Shown: piece after piece, positions 1 to 12,000 of the stretch | Numbering within the stretch: position 1 is the stretch's first letter | Layout of the letters: the number at the start of each line of letters is the position of its first letter | Assembly (NCBI RefSeq): GCF_016802725.1 | Contig: NC_052679.1 | Span: forward strand, 8,341,001 to 8,405,000 | Origin: Solenopsis invicta | Taxonomy: Eukaryota; Arthropoda; Insecta; Hymenoptera; Formicidae | Reading direction: 5' to 3' | DNA length: 64,000 bases | Made by a program: the position numbers and the translations under genes | Notes under the pieces: generated by a model | Databases searched by the model: none | What the model was told of the DNA's origin: nothing | What the model saw: the letters and a program-made list of their open reading frames with translations, nothing else

Positions 1-1611
1 TTAAAAACTCGTGTACAAATGTCAGGTCTATCAGAAGTTTGTTGACCATGCAAAAGATTTTCTTCAATTTCACGCCATTTTGGATTACAAATCATAGTAA
101 TAAAAAGATCCGGTTTACCAAATTTATTAACAATTGCCATTGCATCTTGGTAATTTTATAACATATTACGCGGTGATCTAATAAATGTAGAGAGAAGTAT
201 AACCATTTTTCCGATACGTCCATTTACATTATTTGTCATAGTTTGCAAATAATCTTTTAAACCTTGATAAGTTTCAGAACGTAATTTTTTTTGATGATTT
301 TTACAATAATTTATTCTGTCTTTTTCAATTTTTACATAGCTATCTACAAGCCACTGTTGAAATAAACGACGTCCTAATATAAAAATGTTAAATTCATCAC
401 GAATAGCCGTGCGATATTTAATATACTGACCTCTAGTAATTCGTTTCTTACTATTTAATTTTGTTAAATTACAATGCCATCCTTGAGTACCATATGGATA
501 AAATAATGGATAAATCGATGGTTCAACATTGGGATCCATGGTACTAACATTTTGCAAAGTTTTGGTACTTCTATTACGTACTGTTACATATGATTCTGGA
601 ATTTCTCCATCAGCAGTAGTTCGAAAAACGGCTGCAACTTCATTAGTTCTTTGAGCATTATATCGCCGTCGATCAATTCCTGATTTTAACGTAAATAATA
701 ATTGTAATTCTGGTAACAATTTTCCCGATTCTATTTCTAATCGTCGTTGAATTTCTAATTCTTCACCCATCATTGATAAGATTTAGCAAATGCATTATTA
801 TACATTCTCGCATTATACGTTCAAGATTTTGTATGATTTCTAAATTTAATTCAAAATTTTCAGTAAAACGATAATTTATTGCTTCATTAGAATCTATAAT
901 AAAAAGCTGACCATAAGACGGTTTTTCATTTTGAGCAGCATATAATGCTGTATTTATTTGATAATAAATTTGTCCTTGTATTTTAAAACAATATGGACCT
1001 GGTCATCTATTTGGAAAATTAACTAAATTAGCGTTAAAAGATGCAAAAGAAAATGAACTATTATAACTACGAACATGTTTAAAAAAATTATTAGATTTTA
1101 TATGAGTACCATCAAATAGATTATGAAGAAATTGTGGAGACTGAGGTAGTGATTCTAAATAAACCGTACCATGACTACAACAATCATGAAATGAATTTCC
1201 TTTATTAGATATTTTTTCAGCTGCAAAATGTTTTGCATTACAATGAATACAAGATATATTCATAGAACCTATATAATATTCATTTACATCCTCAATTAGT
1301 AATCTATTAATATCTAAACGATACATTTGTTTTCTTCGTGACCGATAATGAGATTGATATTCTGCATGGCGTTGTTGACGTATTGGTACAGTATTTGTCG
1401 TATTTACTTGAATTATTTCTTCAATATTTTCTTCAATTATTTCTTCATGTAACTCAAATACTCGAATATCACCAACATAATTTCTACAATTATTACTTGG
1501 TGCTTTTGCATTCTGAAGATAGCGACGTTGATGTTCCGTTTTTTTTTCACGACGTCGTCGTTAAAACTCCTCTTCTTCTTTTAAAGTACGCTCTACTCTA
1601 CGACTTGGCAT
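1..1611 (-). pseudogene. Helitron replication initiator/helicase, N-terminal part, broken
   Basis: A minus-strand Helitron Rep/helicase gene runs off the left edge of the window; only its N-terminal part is visible. The start is the ATG at 1609-1611 (protein begins MPSRRVERTLKEEEEF). It is followed by the Cys/His-containing block CIHCNAKHFAAEK near 1200 and a Helitron_like_N domain between about 760 and 1, with LFYPYGTQGWH, ILGRRLFQQW and then FGKPDLFITMICNPKW. These are hallmark segments of the family, known from rolling-circle transposons. The catalytic HUH motif and the helicase would lie beyond the window. The copy is dead: in-frame TAA at 1561-1563, TGA at 1003-1005, a frameshift between about 775 and 840, and TAA near 153-155. 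Helitron ends (TC...hairpin-CTRR) were not found. Family call is firm; exact frameshift positions are approximate. Confidence 0.88.
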
Positions 1612-2690
1612 TTTACAAAAATACAAAATATAAAAATAAAATTTATAATTATAATTAATTTAATAAAATTAATTTGTAATTAAATAAAAAAATAATTTAG
1701 CTACTAAAAAAATTTTATTTTTAATTAAAATTTTTTTTTAAATATTATAAGAGTCCTAAGATAAGTGAATATAAATTATTACATACATTAATTAAATTTA
1801 AACAAATTATATTACATAATATATACCGCGACTTTAATTACAAACCAATTCGTAAACAATAAATGTATATGTGATACATTATTTATTGAGTATAATAAGT
1901 TTAGACCAAGTTTAAATAAAAGTTTAAAATATTATAATTTTTTTAAATTTAAATTATCAAATAAAAAAAAACCTTAATTCTCACGTTTGTAAGACAAAAT
2001 TGAATAATATATAAAAGCAATAATCATTATAATCATTATTATTATTACTGCACGTCATTTCCAGTCGTCTACTGTCACTATCACCACTTCTACTACACCT
2101 CGTGCTGTTTTCGAAAGCGTCCTTAAAGTGTGCTGTCCTCGTCGAGGGATCACGAAGATGTACCATCACCCGGCACTAACGACCGTATACCTAATGCACC
2201 GCGCTTTTCGCGACGTGACGTGCCTGATTCGCGAATCTAAAAATAATAGGTTAGGAAAACTGTCACCTGAACTTACCATACATGTGGTAGACGGCCATGA
2301 TGCTTATGGGTACGGCCATGTTATATCACGTGATAGAACGGCTATAAATGAGCGCCACTTGTTACTCGTGTCGAAAAGAGGTACTGGACAAGATTCGCTT
2401 GGCGACGATAATGACGTATCTTACACATGTAAAACATGTATTGGACTTTGCGTCGCAATATCTCCGCTCGTAGGACACGGAGAGAAAAAATAAAAACACT
2501 TTTATCATGCAATTCGTCACCAAGCTATCCATTGAGACTACTCAGACCTTGATCGGTTCAGCCGTTACTGAGATCTGATAACTCGTTAATGCTTGAAATC
2601 GCTGACTCGCGTAAAAGAGGCGCGGGTCTTTCTCGCTTTGCGTTTTTTATCTTTTTTCTAAATTGGCACGAGACGCGACCGCGCCTCTTG
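1612..2690. other. Gene-free stretch, AT-rich then GC-richer
   Basis: From 1612 to about 2040 the sequence is very AT-rich with no features; it may include the 5' flank of the Helitron. From about 2040 to 2500 base composition rises and an open frame of 121 codons lies at 2128-2493 on the plus strand. I do not recognise its protein, and nothing such as splice sites or conserved motifs supports it as a gene. A short inverted repeat pairs AAGAGGCGCGG near 2615 with CCGCGCCTCTT near 2680. Confidence 0.4.
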
Positions 2691-3837
2691 ATAGCTGCTA
2701 AAAGTGTTGATCTTTTTCTCAAAAATGTTTGAACAAGTTCTATCGCAGTAAATGTATGAATAAATATTACAATTATATCAAATTTCGTAAAATCGGTGAC
2801 TAAAGACCAAGTTTCTTTCATTAACGCAATACTGAAAAATTTTCGTCGCATGGTCGAAAAATCGAGATTGGAAAAAATATTGTTCAGAACCAAATGTATT
2901 CAATCGTAGATTTTATTATATATATTGTATTTAGCATGTATCGCATAAATTTTCAAAAATGATAACTGTTTGAATGAAAATTATATTTCTGTTCTTCGCA
3001 ATAATTATTAAGGCAATATTAACACTGATACTTTTAAATATCTTTGAAGTTGTCTTTCATCTCTATTTGTCTCCCGTCACGGTCAAATCCGAGGATTCTG
3101 TTATTCTTTGCACGAGCATCTCTGCCCGTTAATTTGCTCATCTCCGAAGCAAACAAGTTTCGCGCCAAGGTGCGCGCGAAGGAGAGTCAACGAACATCGA
3201 TATTTCCCAAACACCGATTTGAACGGTACGCGCTTTCGTTCGTTCAAATCGGTAACTCCCATCGGGAGGGCCGCTTGGCCAATAATCTTCATTTCGGGAA
3301 CAATTTGCTCCTCCCGACTCTCCTTCGCGGAGCACCGTTTTTCCGGGGTTCGTGCTATCGTGCTACCGTCCGACGCCGCAGAAGCGAGAGAAACGCGATC
3401 GATTCAAATTCTCTTTTGCAAAAGTGACCGCGCGAACGGAATCAGATTTCTCTATATCGATACCGAACATTTATAGTGCACTCGATCCGACTTATCAGTA
3501 ACAGTAGAAAATTTGTGACAAGTTATAATAAACACTTTGTGAGAACCGACAAAACTGTACATTCAGTGCATCCTTGATCACCTCCTGTCGTCCGTTCCTG
3601 CACTCGAGCAACGAACCGCTCAGTTATACCTTGTTGGCGTATGTCGTCGTCGCTCTCTCGCGCTAACTCTCTTTTTGTTGTTCGCGGTACTGCTGTCTTT
3701 CGCGCTCTCACGCTCGCTAGCAGTATCGCACGAATTCAAAATTCACAGCTCCCGCGTTCTCTCTCTGAGAAAAAACCGGCTTCCAGTGCTCGTTCGTCAA
3801 ATCCTAAATCAACGAAACCGAGTCCACTGAACAAATA

Positions 3838-3841
3838 TATA

Positions 3842-3887
<46 letters not shown>

Positions 3888-3892
3888 TATAC

Positions 3893-3958
<66 letters not shown>

Positions 3959-4003
3959 ATTGAACGTTTGTTCAATATACGTATAATTATTCATGTGTGT
4001 GTG

Positions 4004-4045
<42 letters not shown>

Positions 4046-4087
4046 AGTGAGAAACAGAATAGTAATACGTCGCGCGCGCGCGCGCGT
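3838..4087. repeat. Compound microsatellite (TA/TACA)n, (GT)n, (CG)n
   Basis: Long alternating TA tracts with CA interruptions run from 3838 to about 3960 and again at 4011-4045. A short GT tract lies near 3995, and a CG tract of about 17 bases at 4071-4087. The tyrosine/isoleucine-rich open frames in this tract are artefacts of the repeat. Confidence 0.95.
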
Positions 4088-4136
4088 CGCAACTCGGTTC
4101 CGCAAGACGAAAATCTGAAATCCTTTCACTAAGATA

Positions 4137-4186
4137 TGCAGTGTTGCCGGCTTGTCCTCATTACAGGACAAGCCGGCAACACTGCA
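4137..4186. repeat. Perfect 22-bp-arm hairpin, 6-nt loop
   Basis: Bases 4137-4158 (TGCAGTGTTGCCGGCTTGTC plus CT) are exactly repeated in inverted form at 4165-4186, separated by CATTAC. The stem is GC-rich and perfect, unlike the surrounding degenerate repeats. It could be a microRNA-like hairpin, an element end-to-end junction or a recent inverted duplication; sequence alone does not decide. Confidence 0.85.
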
Positions 4187-4198
4187 GAGAAAGCGAGA

Positions 4199-4426
4199 AC
4201 ACTCGAAACAGAAGAGGATAGTCGAGAAGGAGAGAAATCGCTTGAGAAAGAAGGAGACAGAAGAGCTCCCCATGTATCTTTCTCACTTGACGCTGGATTG
4301 AGAGAGAAAGCATACGACGTGATCGTACAAGCAACGGCGCGCCGTTGAGTAGGAAAAGACTCTTCTGTTTCCTTCTCTCTCAAGCGTTCCCTTTCTTTCT
4401 CCAACTATCCTCTAACGTTTCGAGCT
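4199..4426. repeat. Imperfect inverted repeat, about 65-bp arms
   Basis: The purine-rich arm at about 4199-4265 (starting CTCGAAACAGAAGAGGATAG) pairs with about 4362-4426 read in reverse (CTCGAAACGTTAGAGGATAG). The spacer of about 100 bases contains the palindrome GGCGCGCC. It lies inside the larger inverted repeat, beside the perfect hairpin. Confidence 0.7.
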
Positions 4427-4678
4427 GTGTGCTTTTCTCTCGTTACAGCTGTAGATACGTAATTTCCGATCTCGATTTGCCGACCATGCGACGAAAATTT
4501 TTCAGTATTGCGTTAACGAGAGGAACTCGGTTTTTAGTCATTGATTTTATAAAATTTGATATAATTGTAACATTCATTCATACATTTACTGCGATAGAAC
4601 CCGTTGTTCAAGCATTTTTGAGAAAACGATCAAATAATTTTAGCAGCTGTAGTACCATTACGGAAGAAGAATCGTAAA

Positions 4679-4752
4679 TTGACCTTTGTGGTTGGACGGT
4701 CATGATTCTTGACTACTATGCTGAAGGTTCCAGGTTCGATTCCTCGGGTCAA
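4679..4752 (+). other. Degenerate tRNA-like sequence with Pol III boxes
   Basis: This 74-nt stretch begins TTGACCT and ends GGGTCAA, which pair as a seven-base acceptor-like stem. It contains a B-box (GGTTCGATTCC) in a T-arm position with one stem mismatch and an A-box-like TGGTTGGACGG. A T-run follows within about ten bases, as for Pol III termination. I cannot draw a convincing anticodon stem, so it is more likely a tRNA pseudogene or the head of a tRNA-derived SINE than a functional tRNA. Confidence 0.4.
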
Positions 4753-5178
4753 AAAATTTTTTTTTTATAAAATGTATTAAAAGAAAACCAGAAATTCAAA
4801 AATGTTTTTCTACAATAAAATTAACTTAAAATTGGACACAAAATATATGTAAAAACATATGTAAAAATTATTAAACGTTTGTTGACGTTTTTAAAACACC
4901 CATTGTAAATTTTCATGGCAAATCTATTTTTTGTGTTCTTGAGAAATTTTAATTAAATTGATAGTAGAAGAGCATTTTTAAATTTCCTAATATTTTTGTA
5001 TAATAACGTATAATTCATAAAAGTATACCAAAATAAAATTTTTTCGAAAGTCTATCTGCAAAAGAACGATTTATTTTCTTATAGTATTATATTTTCTTAT
5101 AGTATTATTTTTTTTAGTATTATATTTTCAACGTTTTTCTCTGGCAACAAAACATGATTTCGAGCATTCTTATATACA

Positions 5179-5181
<3 letters not shown>

Positions 5182-5240
<59 letters not shown>
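5182..5240. repeat. (TG)n microsatellite
   Basis: An almost uninterrupted TG tract of about 58 bases. Confidence 0.97.
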
Positions 5241-5244
<4 letters not shown>

Positions 5245-5260
5245 CAAATATTCAAAGCAT

Positions 5261-5473
5261 TCACATAGATTATAAAATGTGATTGCTTTTATTATGATAC
5301 ATTTTATAATCTAAGTGAATATCAATTTGAATATTTCTCTTAAAAAGAATTTAAAGTTTGCATTAAATTGTTGAGAATTGCAAGTTGAAAATTAGAACTT
5401 GACCAGTCAGATAATTTGAATTTTGCGTTTTGTTTTAACTGGTTGGATTCTAATTTTCAACTCGCAATTCTCT
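5261..5473. repeat. Two adjacent inverted repeats
   Basis: The first pairs about 5261-5281 with about 5299-5319 (ATTATAAAATGT core). The second pairs GAGAATTGCAAGTTGAAAAT at about 5373 with its near complement ending at about 5473, spaced by about 50 bases. Both look like remnants of small fold-back elements. The rest of 4753-6174 is AT-rich and without recognisable genes. Confidence 0.6.
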
Positions 5474-5820
5474 ATCTCTAATGCGTAATCGGATACAGAC
5501 TTTATAGCCGTTATATATTTTTATTATGATTTTACGATCAACGGCATTGGTACGCTAGATGCAAAAATTTTTCGCAGGGCACTAAAAAAGTTTTACGAGT
5601 CTGAGTAAGGTAGATAAATTAGGTCATTGTAATGATCCAGCGATACGCTTCGATGCAAATTCGATTACAGCGCCGCCGTCGGAATATCGAGCAACTAAAC
5701 TAGTGCTCTTCGCACCAACATCACGATAAAATTACATAAACAATTTTCATACACTTATATCTTTTATACTAGAGCTTCTAGGATCATTCTGCAAGCGCCG
5801 TATTATTCTTTGATTTAATT

Positions 5821-5973
5821 CACACTTCGCTAGCTACTTATTTTATACATACAATGTCTACAATTCTTATATGAGCACATGTTGTCACGAGTCGGCTGCA
5901 GAAACCGACAATTATATTATAATTTTTTAATCAACTTTTGTTTTTCGTATTAAATTGTAGCTAGCGAACTGTG
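5821..5973. mobile_element. Short MITE-like inverted-repeat element
   Basis: The left end CACACTTCGCTAGCTAC and the right end GTAGCTAGCGAACTGTG are inverted copies with one mismatch. The interior of about 120 bases is non-coding. Target duplication is not clear. Confidence 0.55.
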
Positions 5974-6513
5974 TTTTTGTCACTACTTTATTTGTGTAAA
6001 AGGATTTTGCGATCTGTTAAGCCAATTAAGAGTTATCTGTGCACAAAAATAAGCACGTGTAGAGACCGGTCCAGCTTTGCCTTAACCCAACGGATTATTA
6101 ATATATGTTAATAAAGTGTGAAAATTATAATTTCGTGTAATGTAAAAATGTTAATTTATTTGTACGTAGAACATCCCACATAGCACGTAATATTTCTGTG
6201 ATATCACAGAATCATTGCAATATCACAGAAATATTACATATTATTGTGAAATATCACAGAAATATTACTGTGATATTACACAGTGATAATGACATTGAAA
6301 TATTCCACTGATATCACAGAAATATCACAGAAATATTACTGTGATGTTACACAGTGATAATAACATTAAAATATTCCAATGATATCATTGCAATATATTG
6401 TTGCAATATTTAATTCCAAAGAACAAGGTAATGTCAAATGACGTTTTTATTATGTCTTATTAATGCAACGTCACTATCTCTTTGATTAATTTCGATATTT
6501 TTAGTATCCTTAA

Positions 6514-7058
6514 GAGGATGCTATACTGACGGGAATTACCGACCATTACAGTGTTCATTAATTTTCGAATTGGCTTTACAGATCACAAAATCCTTTTGCA
6601 AAATAAAAGTACGCACCAAAACAAAGTCTGCTCTGGTAAATTTTATGAGAAAATCGATCAAAAAGTTAAAAATTCATTTATTTTCGATTCGTGGATCTGT
6701 CAACCAAGGTAAATTTTTGTTATTTACTAACGTTCTGTAGCTCGTATGTATAAAATGAGACCAGGGCGGACTTCAGAAAACTCTAATAAACAGCACTGAC
6801 TGTGTATCGTTTCAGTCAACAACCTAACAAAAAAGTTTAATAGGTGAACAGCTGTACGTGTCCAACGTTTGCTTAGCGCACGTAAACGATGGCAAGAAGA
6901 GCAGTGGCTGTAGTTGATAGGTCTTTTCGCAGATGGCGAAATAATCGAAAAACAAAGACAGATCTATGCGTTGGACAAAGAGCGATAGCCTGGTCTCCCT
7001 CGAAAAATAATCTGCAATGCCGACGTCGAGGAAGTTCTTCGGTCACTATAGCATCCTC
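6514..7058. mobile_element. MITE flanked by TTAA (piggyBac-like target)
   Basis: The ends GAGGATGCTATACTGAC and GTCACTATAGCATCCTC are 17-bp inverted repeats with one mismatch. Each is flanked by TTAA (6510-6513 and 7059-7062), the target duplicated by piggyBac-type transposases. The 545-bp body has no credible open frame, so it is non-autonomous. It is nested inside the 6175-8779 element. Confidence 0.7.
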
Positions 7059-8070
7059 TTAATATTCTTGGTAATTTCGGTATCCTATAGAAGAAATCAA
7101 GTTACAAATAAAATAATTATGTCTTTGCCCTTTCGTGGAATAAAAGTGAAAGTTAAGAAAAAAAATTAATTAACTTTATTATTAGTTTATATATTTACTT
7201 AGTTTATCCCTTAAACTGTATATATGTATAAACTATAATGTACGTTCTTCTATGTAATCTATCAATTTAATTATTGCTTTACAACTCGATCAATAATGAT
7301 TTTATTAAAAAATTACAGAAAAACCTTTGTATTTGTCTTATTGCCATTTATAATTTTTACAGGAGCACAAAAATCGATTTTAATTTTAAAAAATTTTTAT
7401 CATAAGGTATTTAAAAAAAAATGTTTACAAAAAGTTTTGTTAATACACATTTAATATTCACTTGACAATATTTCAAAGTATATTTAGAAGTTTTTGAAAA
7501 AAATATACATTTTTACGTCGTTTAATATTTACTGCTCGGTACATTATTTTGTGAAATAGTTTATTCATTAATTTTGATTAGACTATTAAACACTACAGTA
7601 AAAGGTTTTTCAAGTTTTTTAAAATATTAAATTTCCAACAAATTTTTCTTTAGATTTCATTTTTTTTCAACTCTATTAAAAAATATGATTATATATATTC
7701 TATCATTAATTAGGTATTTTATAATGTTCATTAATTATATGTATGTATATAATGTTGCGGCTCGGTCACCGACCGTCACAACATACGACGAAATAAGTGA
7801 GCGCATGCACAGCCGCTATGCGATCCCGCCGTGTGTATAAGACTCCACGCAAACAAGTGAATGCTGGCACCACCGCTAGGTGGCCGCGCCGCTGGAGACC
7901 TTCTCGTGAGTCAAGTGCAGCCACAGGTGTTATATCTAGATGCCACTGCAGCCGACCGAGCCGACTCACCACGACTCACTAGCTCACACTTCAGTGAGAT
8001 TTTAAAGAATATCGTTACTTGTTGTAATTTGGAAACGAATACTCGTTCTAATTTTTTTCCCAATGTGACA

Positions 8071-8221
8071 TCCCTTGAAAAAAAAGTTGATAAACTTGCT
8101 TTAGTGAACTGATTTCTGATCAGTAACGGATTATATTTTGTCAGTTAACTGATAAAACATCATCAGTTACTGATCAGTAATCAGTTTATTGAAACAAGTT
8201 TATCAACTTTTTTTCAAGGGG
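8071..8221. mobile_element. Small palindromic element with CCCTTGAAAAAA ends
   Basis: The left end TCCCTTGAAAAAAAAGTTGA and the right end at about 8190-8221 are inverted copies for about 30 bases. The interior contains palindromic ACTGATCAGTAAC-type units. It resembles the other CCC-ended elements of the window in design, with terminal CCC and self-complementary inner repeats. Confidence 0.6.
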
Positions 8222-8779
8222 TACGTGTGGAACGCTGTTTTATATTTTTACATGTAAATAAAATTTTATATTTTTACATGTAAATAATATTTTGTATTGT
8301 TATTTAATCTTGAACATAAATTAAAATTATAATTCAAATTGAATCTTTTTTAACAAAAATGAAAAAGGATACAAGAGATTTTTTTTTGTAAATTAAACAT
8401 TTATTACGTTTACATTATTGTATTGTTTTAATAAATATAATTATTTTTTTCTATGTCTAATATATATTACATATAACAATATGAAAATAATATTAAGAAT
8501 AACAATAAAAATAAAATAAAGTAAAATAACTTATTTATTTAATTTCTTGCAATATTATTTAAATATCACATAAACATCACAGAAATATTTTGAAATATGA
8601 CAGTAATATTACTATGAAATATCACAGTAATATTACAGTGATGCGTTTTCGCGGACATTTTGATATTACTGTGATATCACAGTAATATTTCGTGATATTT
8701 TTGCAATATTTCATTTGTAATATTGCAATGTAAAAGTGATATTGCTGTGATATCACTGCAATATTATGTGCTATGTGGG

Positions 8780-9082
8780 ATATAGTACATTTTTGAAAAA
8801 ATAATATTTTTATTTGTATGTAGTACATATAATAAGCATATTCTTGAAAAAATATACATTTTTGATAATTTTATAGTTAAAAAATTTTATCTATATTTAA
8901 AAATTAAAAAACTTTACTAAGTTTTAAAAAATACAAATGAAACAAAAGTAATTATATTAATAAAACAAATACATTATTAAAATAAACACATAAAAAACTA
9001 AATTATTAAGAAACTATTAAAGTATATTATTAATAAACATATAGTTTTTAAATCAGTCAAAAACAATAAAAATTGTTTTTTT
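8780..9082. other. AT-rich gene-free stretch
   Basis: Very AT-rich sequence between the CCC-ended element and the terminal exon of the DUF4806-type gene. No feature seen. Confidence 0.5.
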
Positions 9083-12000
9083 TTAACCTCTTCTCCCTTT
9101 GACATTTCGCAGCCATAACCTGAGAGATTTCAATGCTTCACTTAGATCACTTTCTTCAAATTTTAACAAAAGTGAACCTGAAAAAATTAACACACGTACG
9201 GATTAAAAAATATCAACATTCACAAAATAAAAAAAATAGGAATAAAGAAGAAAACTAACAAATTTTAAAAATTATACAATAAAAAAGCTTATAAATAAAG
9301 TCAAGTGCTAGTGTAAATAAATATTGAGCTGGATTTTTCTTTTTTTCTTGTTTTTATCTCTATTTTCCTTTTTCCTTCCTTTTTCCTTAATTAAATTTTA
9401 AAAAGCGTATTATATATTATGGCCCGTATTCAGAATACACTTTTAAAAATGTTAACGCGCTTTTTTGTGATTCTATCATTATTGTTTATTATACGTAAAA
9501 TAAGGATAAAATGACAAAAAAGCGCGCTAACATCTTTAAAAGAGCGTTATGAATACGGGTCTATATGTATACTACGTGCATATGTATACTTTGCGGAAAC
9601 CAATCTCTTCATTCATAATCACTAACCTTGTACTAATTCCCATAATTTGGTAGATTTGAAAGCAAATTTAGCTCCATGGCCATCAAAGTTGAACTCTTGA
9701 GCAAGAGAGTTAATCATGTGGTTTGACATGAGTTTAGGTACTGCTCGAGCTTCATCATTGCCCAAAGAAAAAGACTTTAAATAGTAGCACTAAAATAAAA
9801 CATAAATTTTGATATAAAAATAAATACATACATAAATGCATTATTATAATCAAGTAAAGAAATATATAGTTCAATCATTAGAGCAACCAACTATGCTAGC
9901 GACTTGCTTTCATTTGACTAAATTGAAAATTGACTGCATTGAAAAAAATTGTTTAATTTAAATTATTTAAATACAAAAATGTTTGTTTTTGCCAAAATCA
10001 AAATCAAGGTTTTCAGGAAACAATTTTATTATATTAAACATTTATCATAAAAACATGTAAAACGTAAAGCATTACTTACTGTGTCTGCAAGCTGTATCAT
10101 TTGAAAAAAATTTTTCAAATCTTTTGACCTGCTCTATAGTTTCTAAAGGAAGTGCAGGCATATTTGAAGGCTTAGAGAGAATTTTTTCTTCTGGTAGTAA
10201 AATTCTATTCAATTTGGATTGATTTATAAGTACCATGTCAAGTTTGGCTCTCATTGTGTCCACTTTTTTATCCAATGTTGTCAAAAATTCTTTCAAATCT
10301 GTATATATAATAATCATTAAATTATTAATAAAAACTAAGAAAAATAGATACATATATTTTTTATTAGTTTCAAATTATTGTTTTAAGTAATATAACATTA
10401 AACCTACTGCAGTCAAATAACTGTTTTCAAATTTTGTTTTAAACAATTTTGCATTTAAAGTTATCTCATCATCATAACTTCACGACTTTTCTTAATTGTA
10501 AGTAGGTTTAGTGTTAAGAAAACAATCCCAACGGCAGAGAAAAGTTTGTTGCGAGAACATTTCTGAAATGTTGCTTGCAACAGAGGAATGTTGATTTTTT
10601 TCCTAAACAGTATATCATTAAACATAGTATATAATATATAATACTAAACCTATATTCAAGTTTGTCTGTGATAGAGTTAATGAGTCAGTTTCATCTTTTT
10701 CTTCAGTGGCAAATTCATTTAATTTTTTTGATGATTTCTGATGTATATCACTTATTGTGGATGAACTACAGAGACGCTGAGTCTGAATTGGGCTTTGAAT
10801 CTTATTTGACGAAGATTGATAGAAAGACCGAGACTGAGTATCCTTGAACATCTCATTAGCAAGTGATGACTCTCCAATAGGTTGCATGTTTAACAATAAT
10901 ACAATTGATGATGATTGTGAGTCAAACTTGCAACTCTCATTTGTCTCAAAATCTTCCTCTAGCGGTTCAGAGCACAATGTGCTATGAACTAATTTTTTTT
11001 TTACAGGTAACTTATGTATAATATATTTTCTAAAGACATTGCTTTCTTCCGTTGCTCTGCCTTATCAGCTGCTTGCTGTCTCAGATTAATAATTTTTTGC
11101 AATAATCTGTTCTGCTTAACACTGGCTGTAGTTGAGGCTGAAGTAGGAGCAGTTACTGTCTTGCCTTGTTTCTTGTTAGAAACAACTATCAATGGATTAA
11201 TATTCTCTTTTGAAGCAATGTTTAAAGACTCCCTCAGAGATGAATTAGCGAAAAGAGGTGGTGGAAGAGGAGTAGCTGGTAACTTTGATTTTGATTTATC
11301 TTGCTTGCACCTTTTAAATCTATCAGAACCAGATGAATCATCGTCAGATGAGAATGGATTTATAAGTCGTTTTCTTCTCATGCCCCTGCCCATCTGACAT
11401 CCTGAATCACTTTTATAGGCAGATGCAAATTGTTCAAAACCTCTTGCGGGATTTTTTGCAGAAATATATGTTTCTGTGACAAATATAAAATAAAGTTGTT
11501 AGAAGGGCACAAATTTCACTCATTAACGTACTCTTCTTTTTGTAAAACAATATCATCATTTATAATAAATAAGGTGAAATTCTTAACATGTACTTTTAGA
11601 ACTTTAGAATATATTAAAATCTTATAAAAACAAAATTAAAAATAAATTTCTTTTATTTTCTAAAAAAGATATAGTGATATCTGAAAATTGCACCAAAATG
11701 CAAATATGTTATAATTTATTACTATGCTTCAACATTATTTAAAATGTCATGTTCAATAAAGAAAATACTGATTTTGTTTCTACACATATAATACTCTTCT
11801 GAGTATTTATTTATCAAAAGTAAACTCTTAAAAATATTTGGTAACTGTCACATTACATTTTCTGTTATATCTATTGACTTAATTAATAATTATAAGCTCA
11901 AGTATTTCAGTAAAAGATTTTGAAAAAAATAAAATAGAGATTTAAAATTACTTGGCGTCTTATTTATCAAAAATTATTTAAAAATATAATGTTCTATAGA

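Larger units (their letters stand above)
2691..4650. repeat. Large imperfect inverted repeat with GC-richer centre
   Basis: The arm at about 2691-2876 matches the reverse complement of about 4470-4650. Both contain a run translating as TMRRKFFSIAL, then HTFTAIE and FLRKRS. The match between arms is high but not perfect. The interior holds smaller hairpins: CCGATTTGAACG (about 3213) with CGTTCAAATCGG (about 3240), and GCGCGAAGGAGAGTC (about 3174) with its complement near 3318. This is the layout of a fold-back transposon or of two opposed copies of one repeat. The short open frames in the two arms are the same sequence read from each side, so I do not call them genes. No flanking target duplication was recognised. 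Confidence 0.6.
6175..8779. mobile_element. CCC-ended element with self-complementary subterminal repeats
   Basis: The left end CCCACATAGCAC (6175) and the right end GTGCTATGTGGG (ending 8779) are perfect inverted copies. Possible AT dinucleotide duplications lie just outside. Each end is followed by several hundred bases of short palindromic units such as ATATCACAGAAATATTACTG and TGATATCACAG, at about 6185-6400 and 8575-8760. The interior contains no transposase that I can recognise, so this is a non-autonomous copy. Two smaller elements (6514-7058 and 8071-8221) sit inside it. Related ends with different subterminal repeats occur near 52.1-53.1 kb. Confidence 0.7.

Noticed and set aside
2128..2493. 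121-codon open frame as a gene
   Set aside because: No recognisable domain, no splice or promoter context; kept only as a remark.
3736..4273. Long Tyr/Ile-rich open frames on both strands
   Set aside because: They are produced by the TA/TACA microsatellite.
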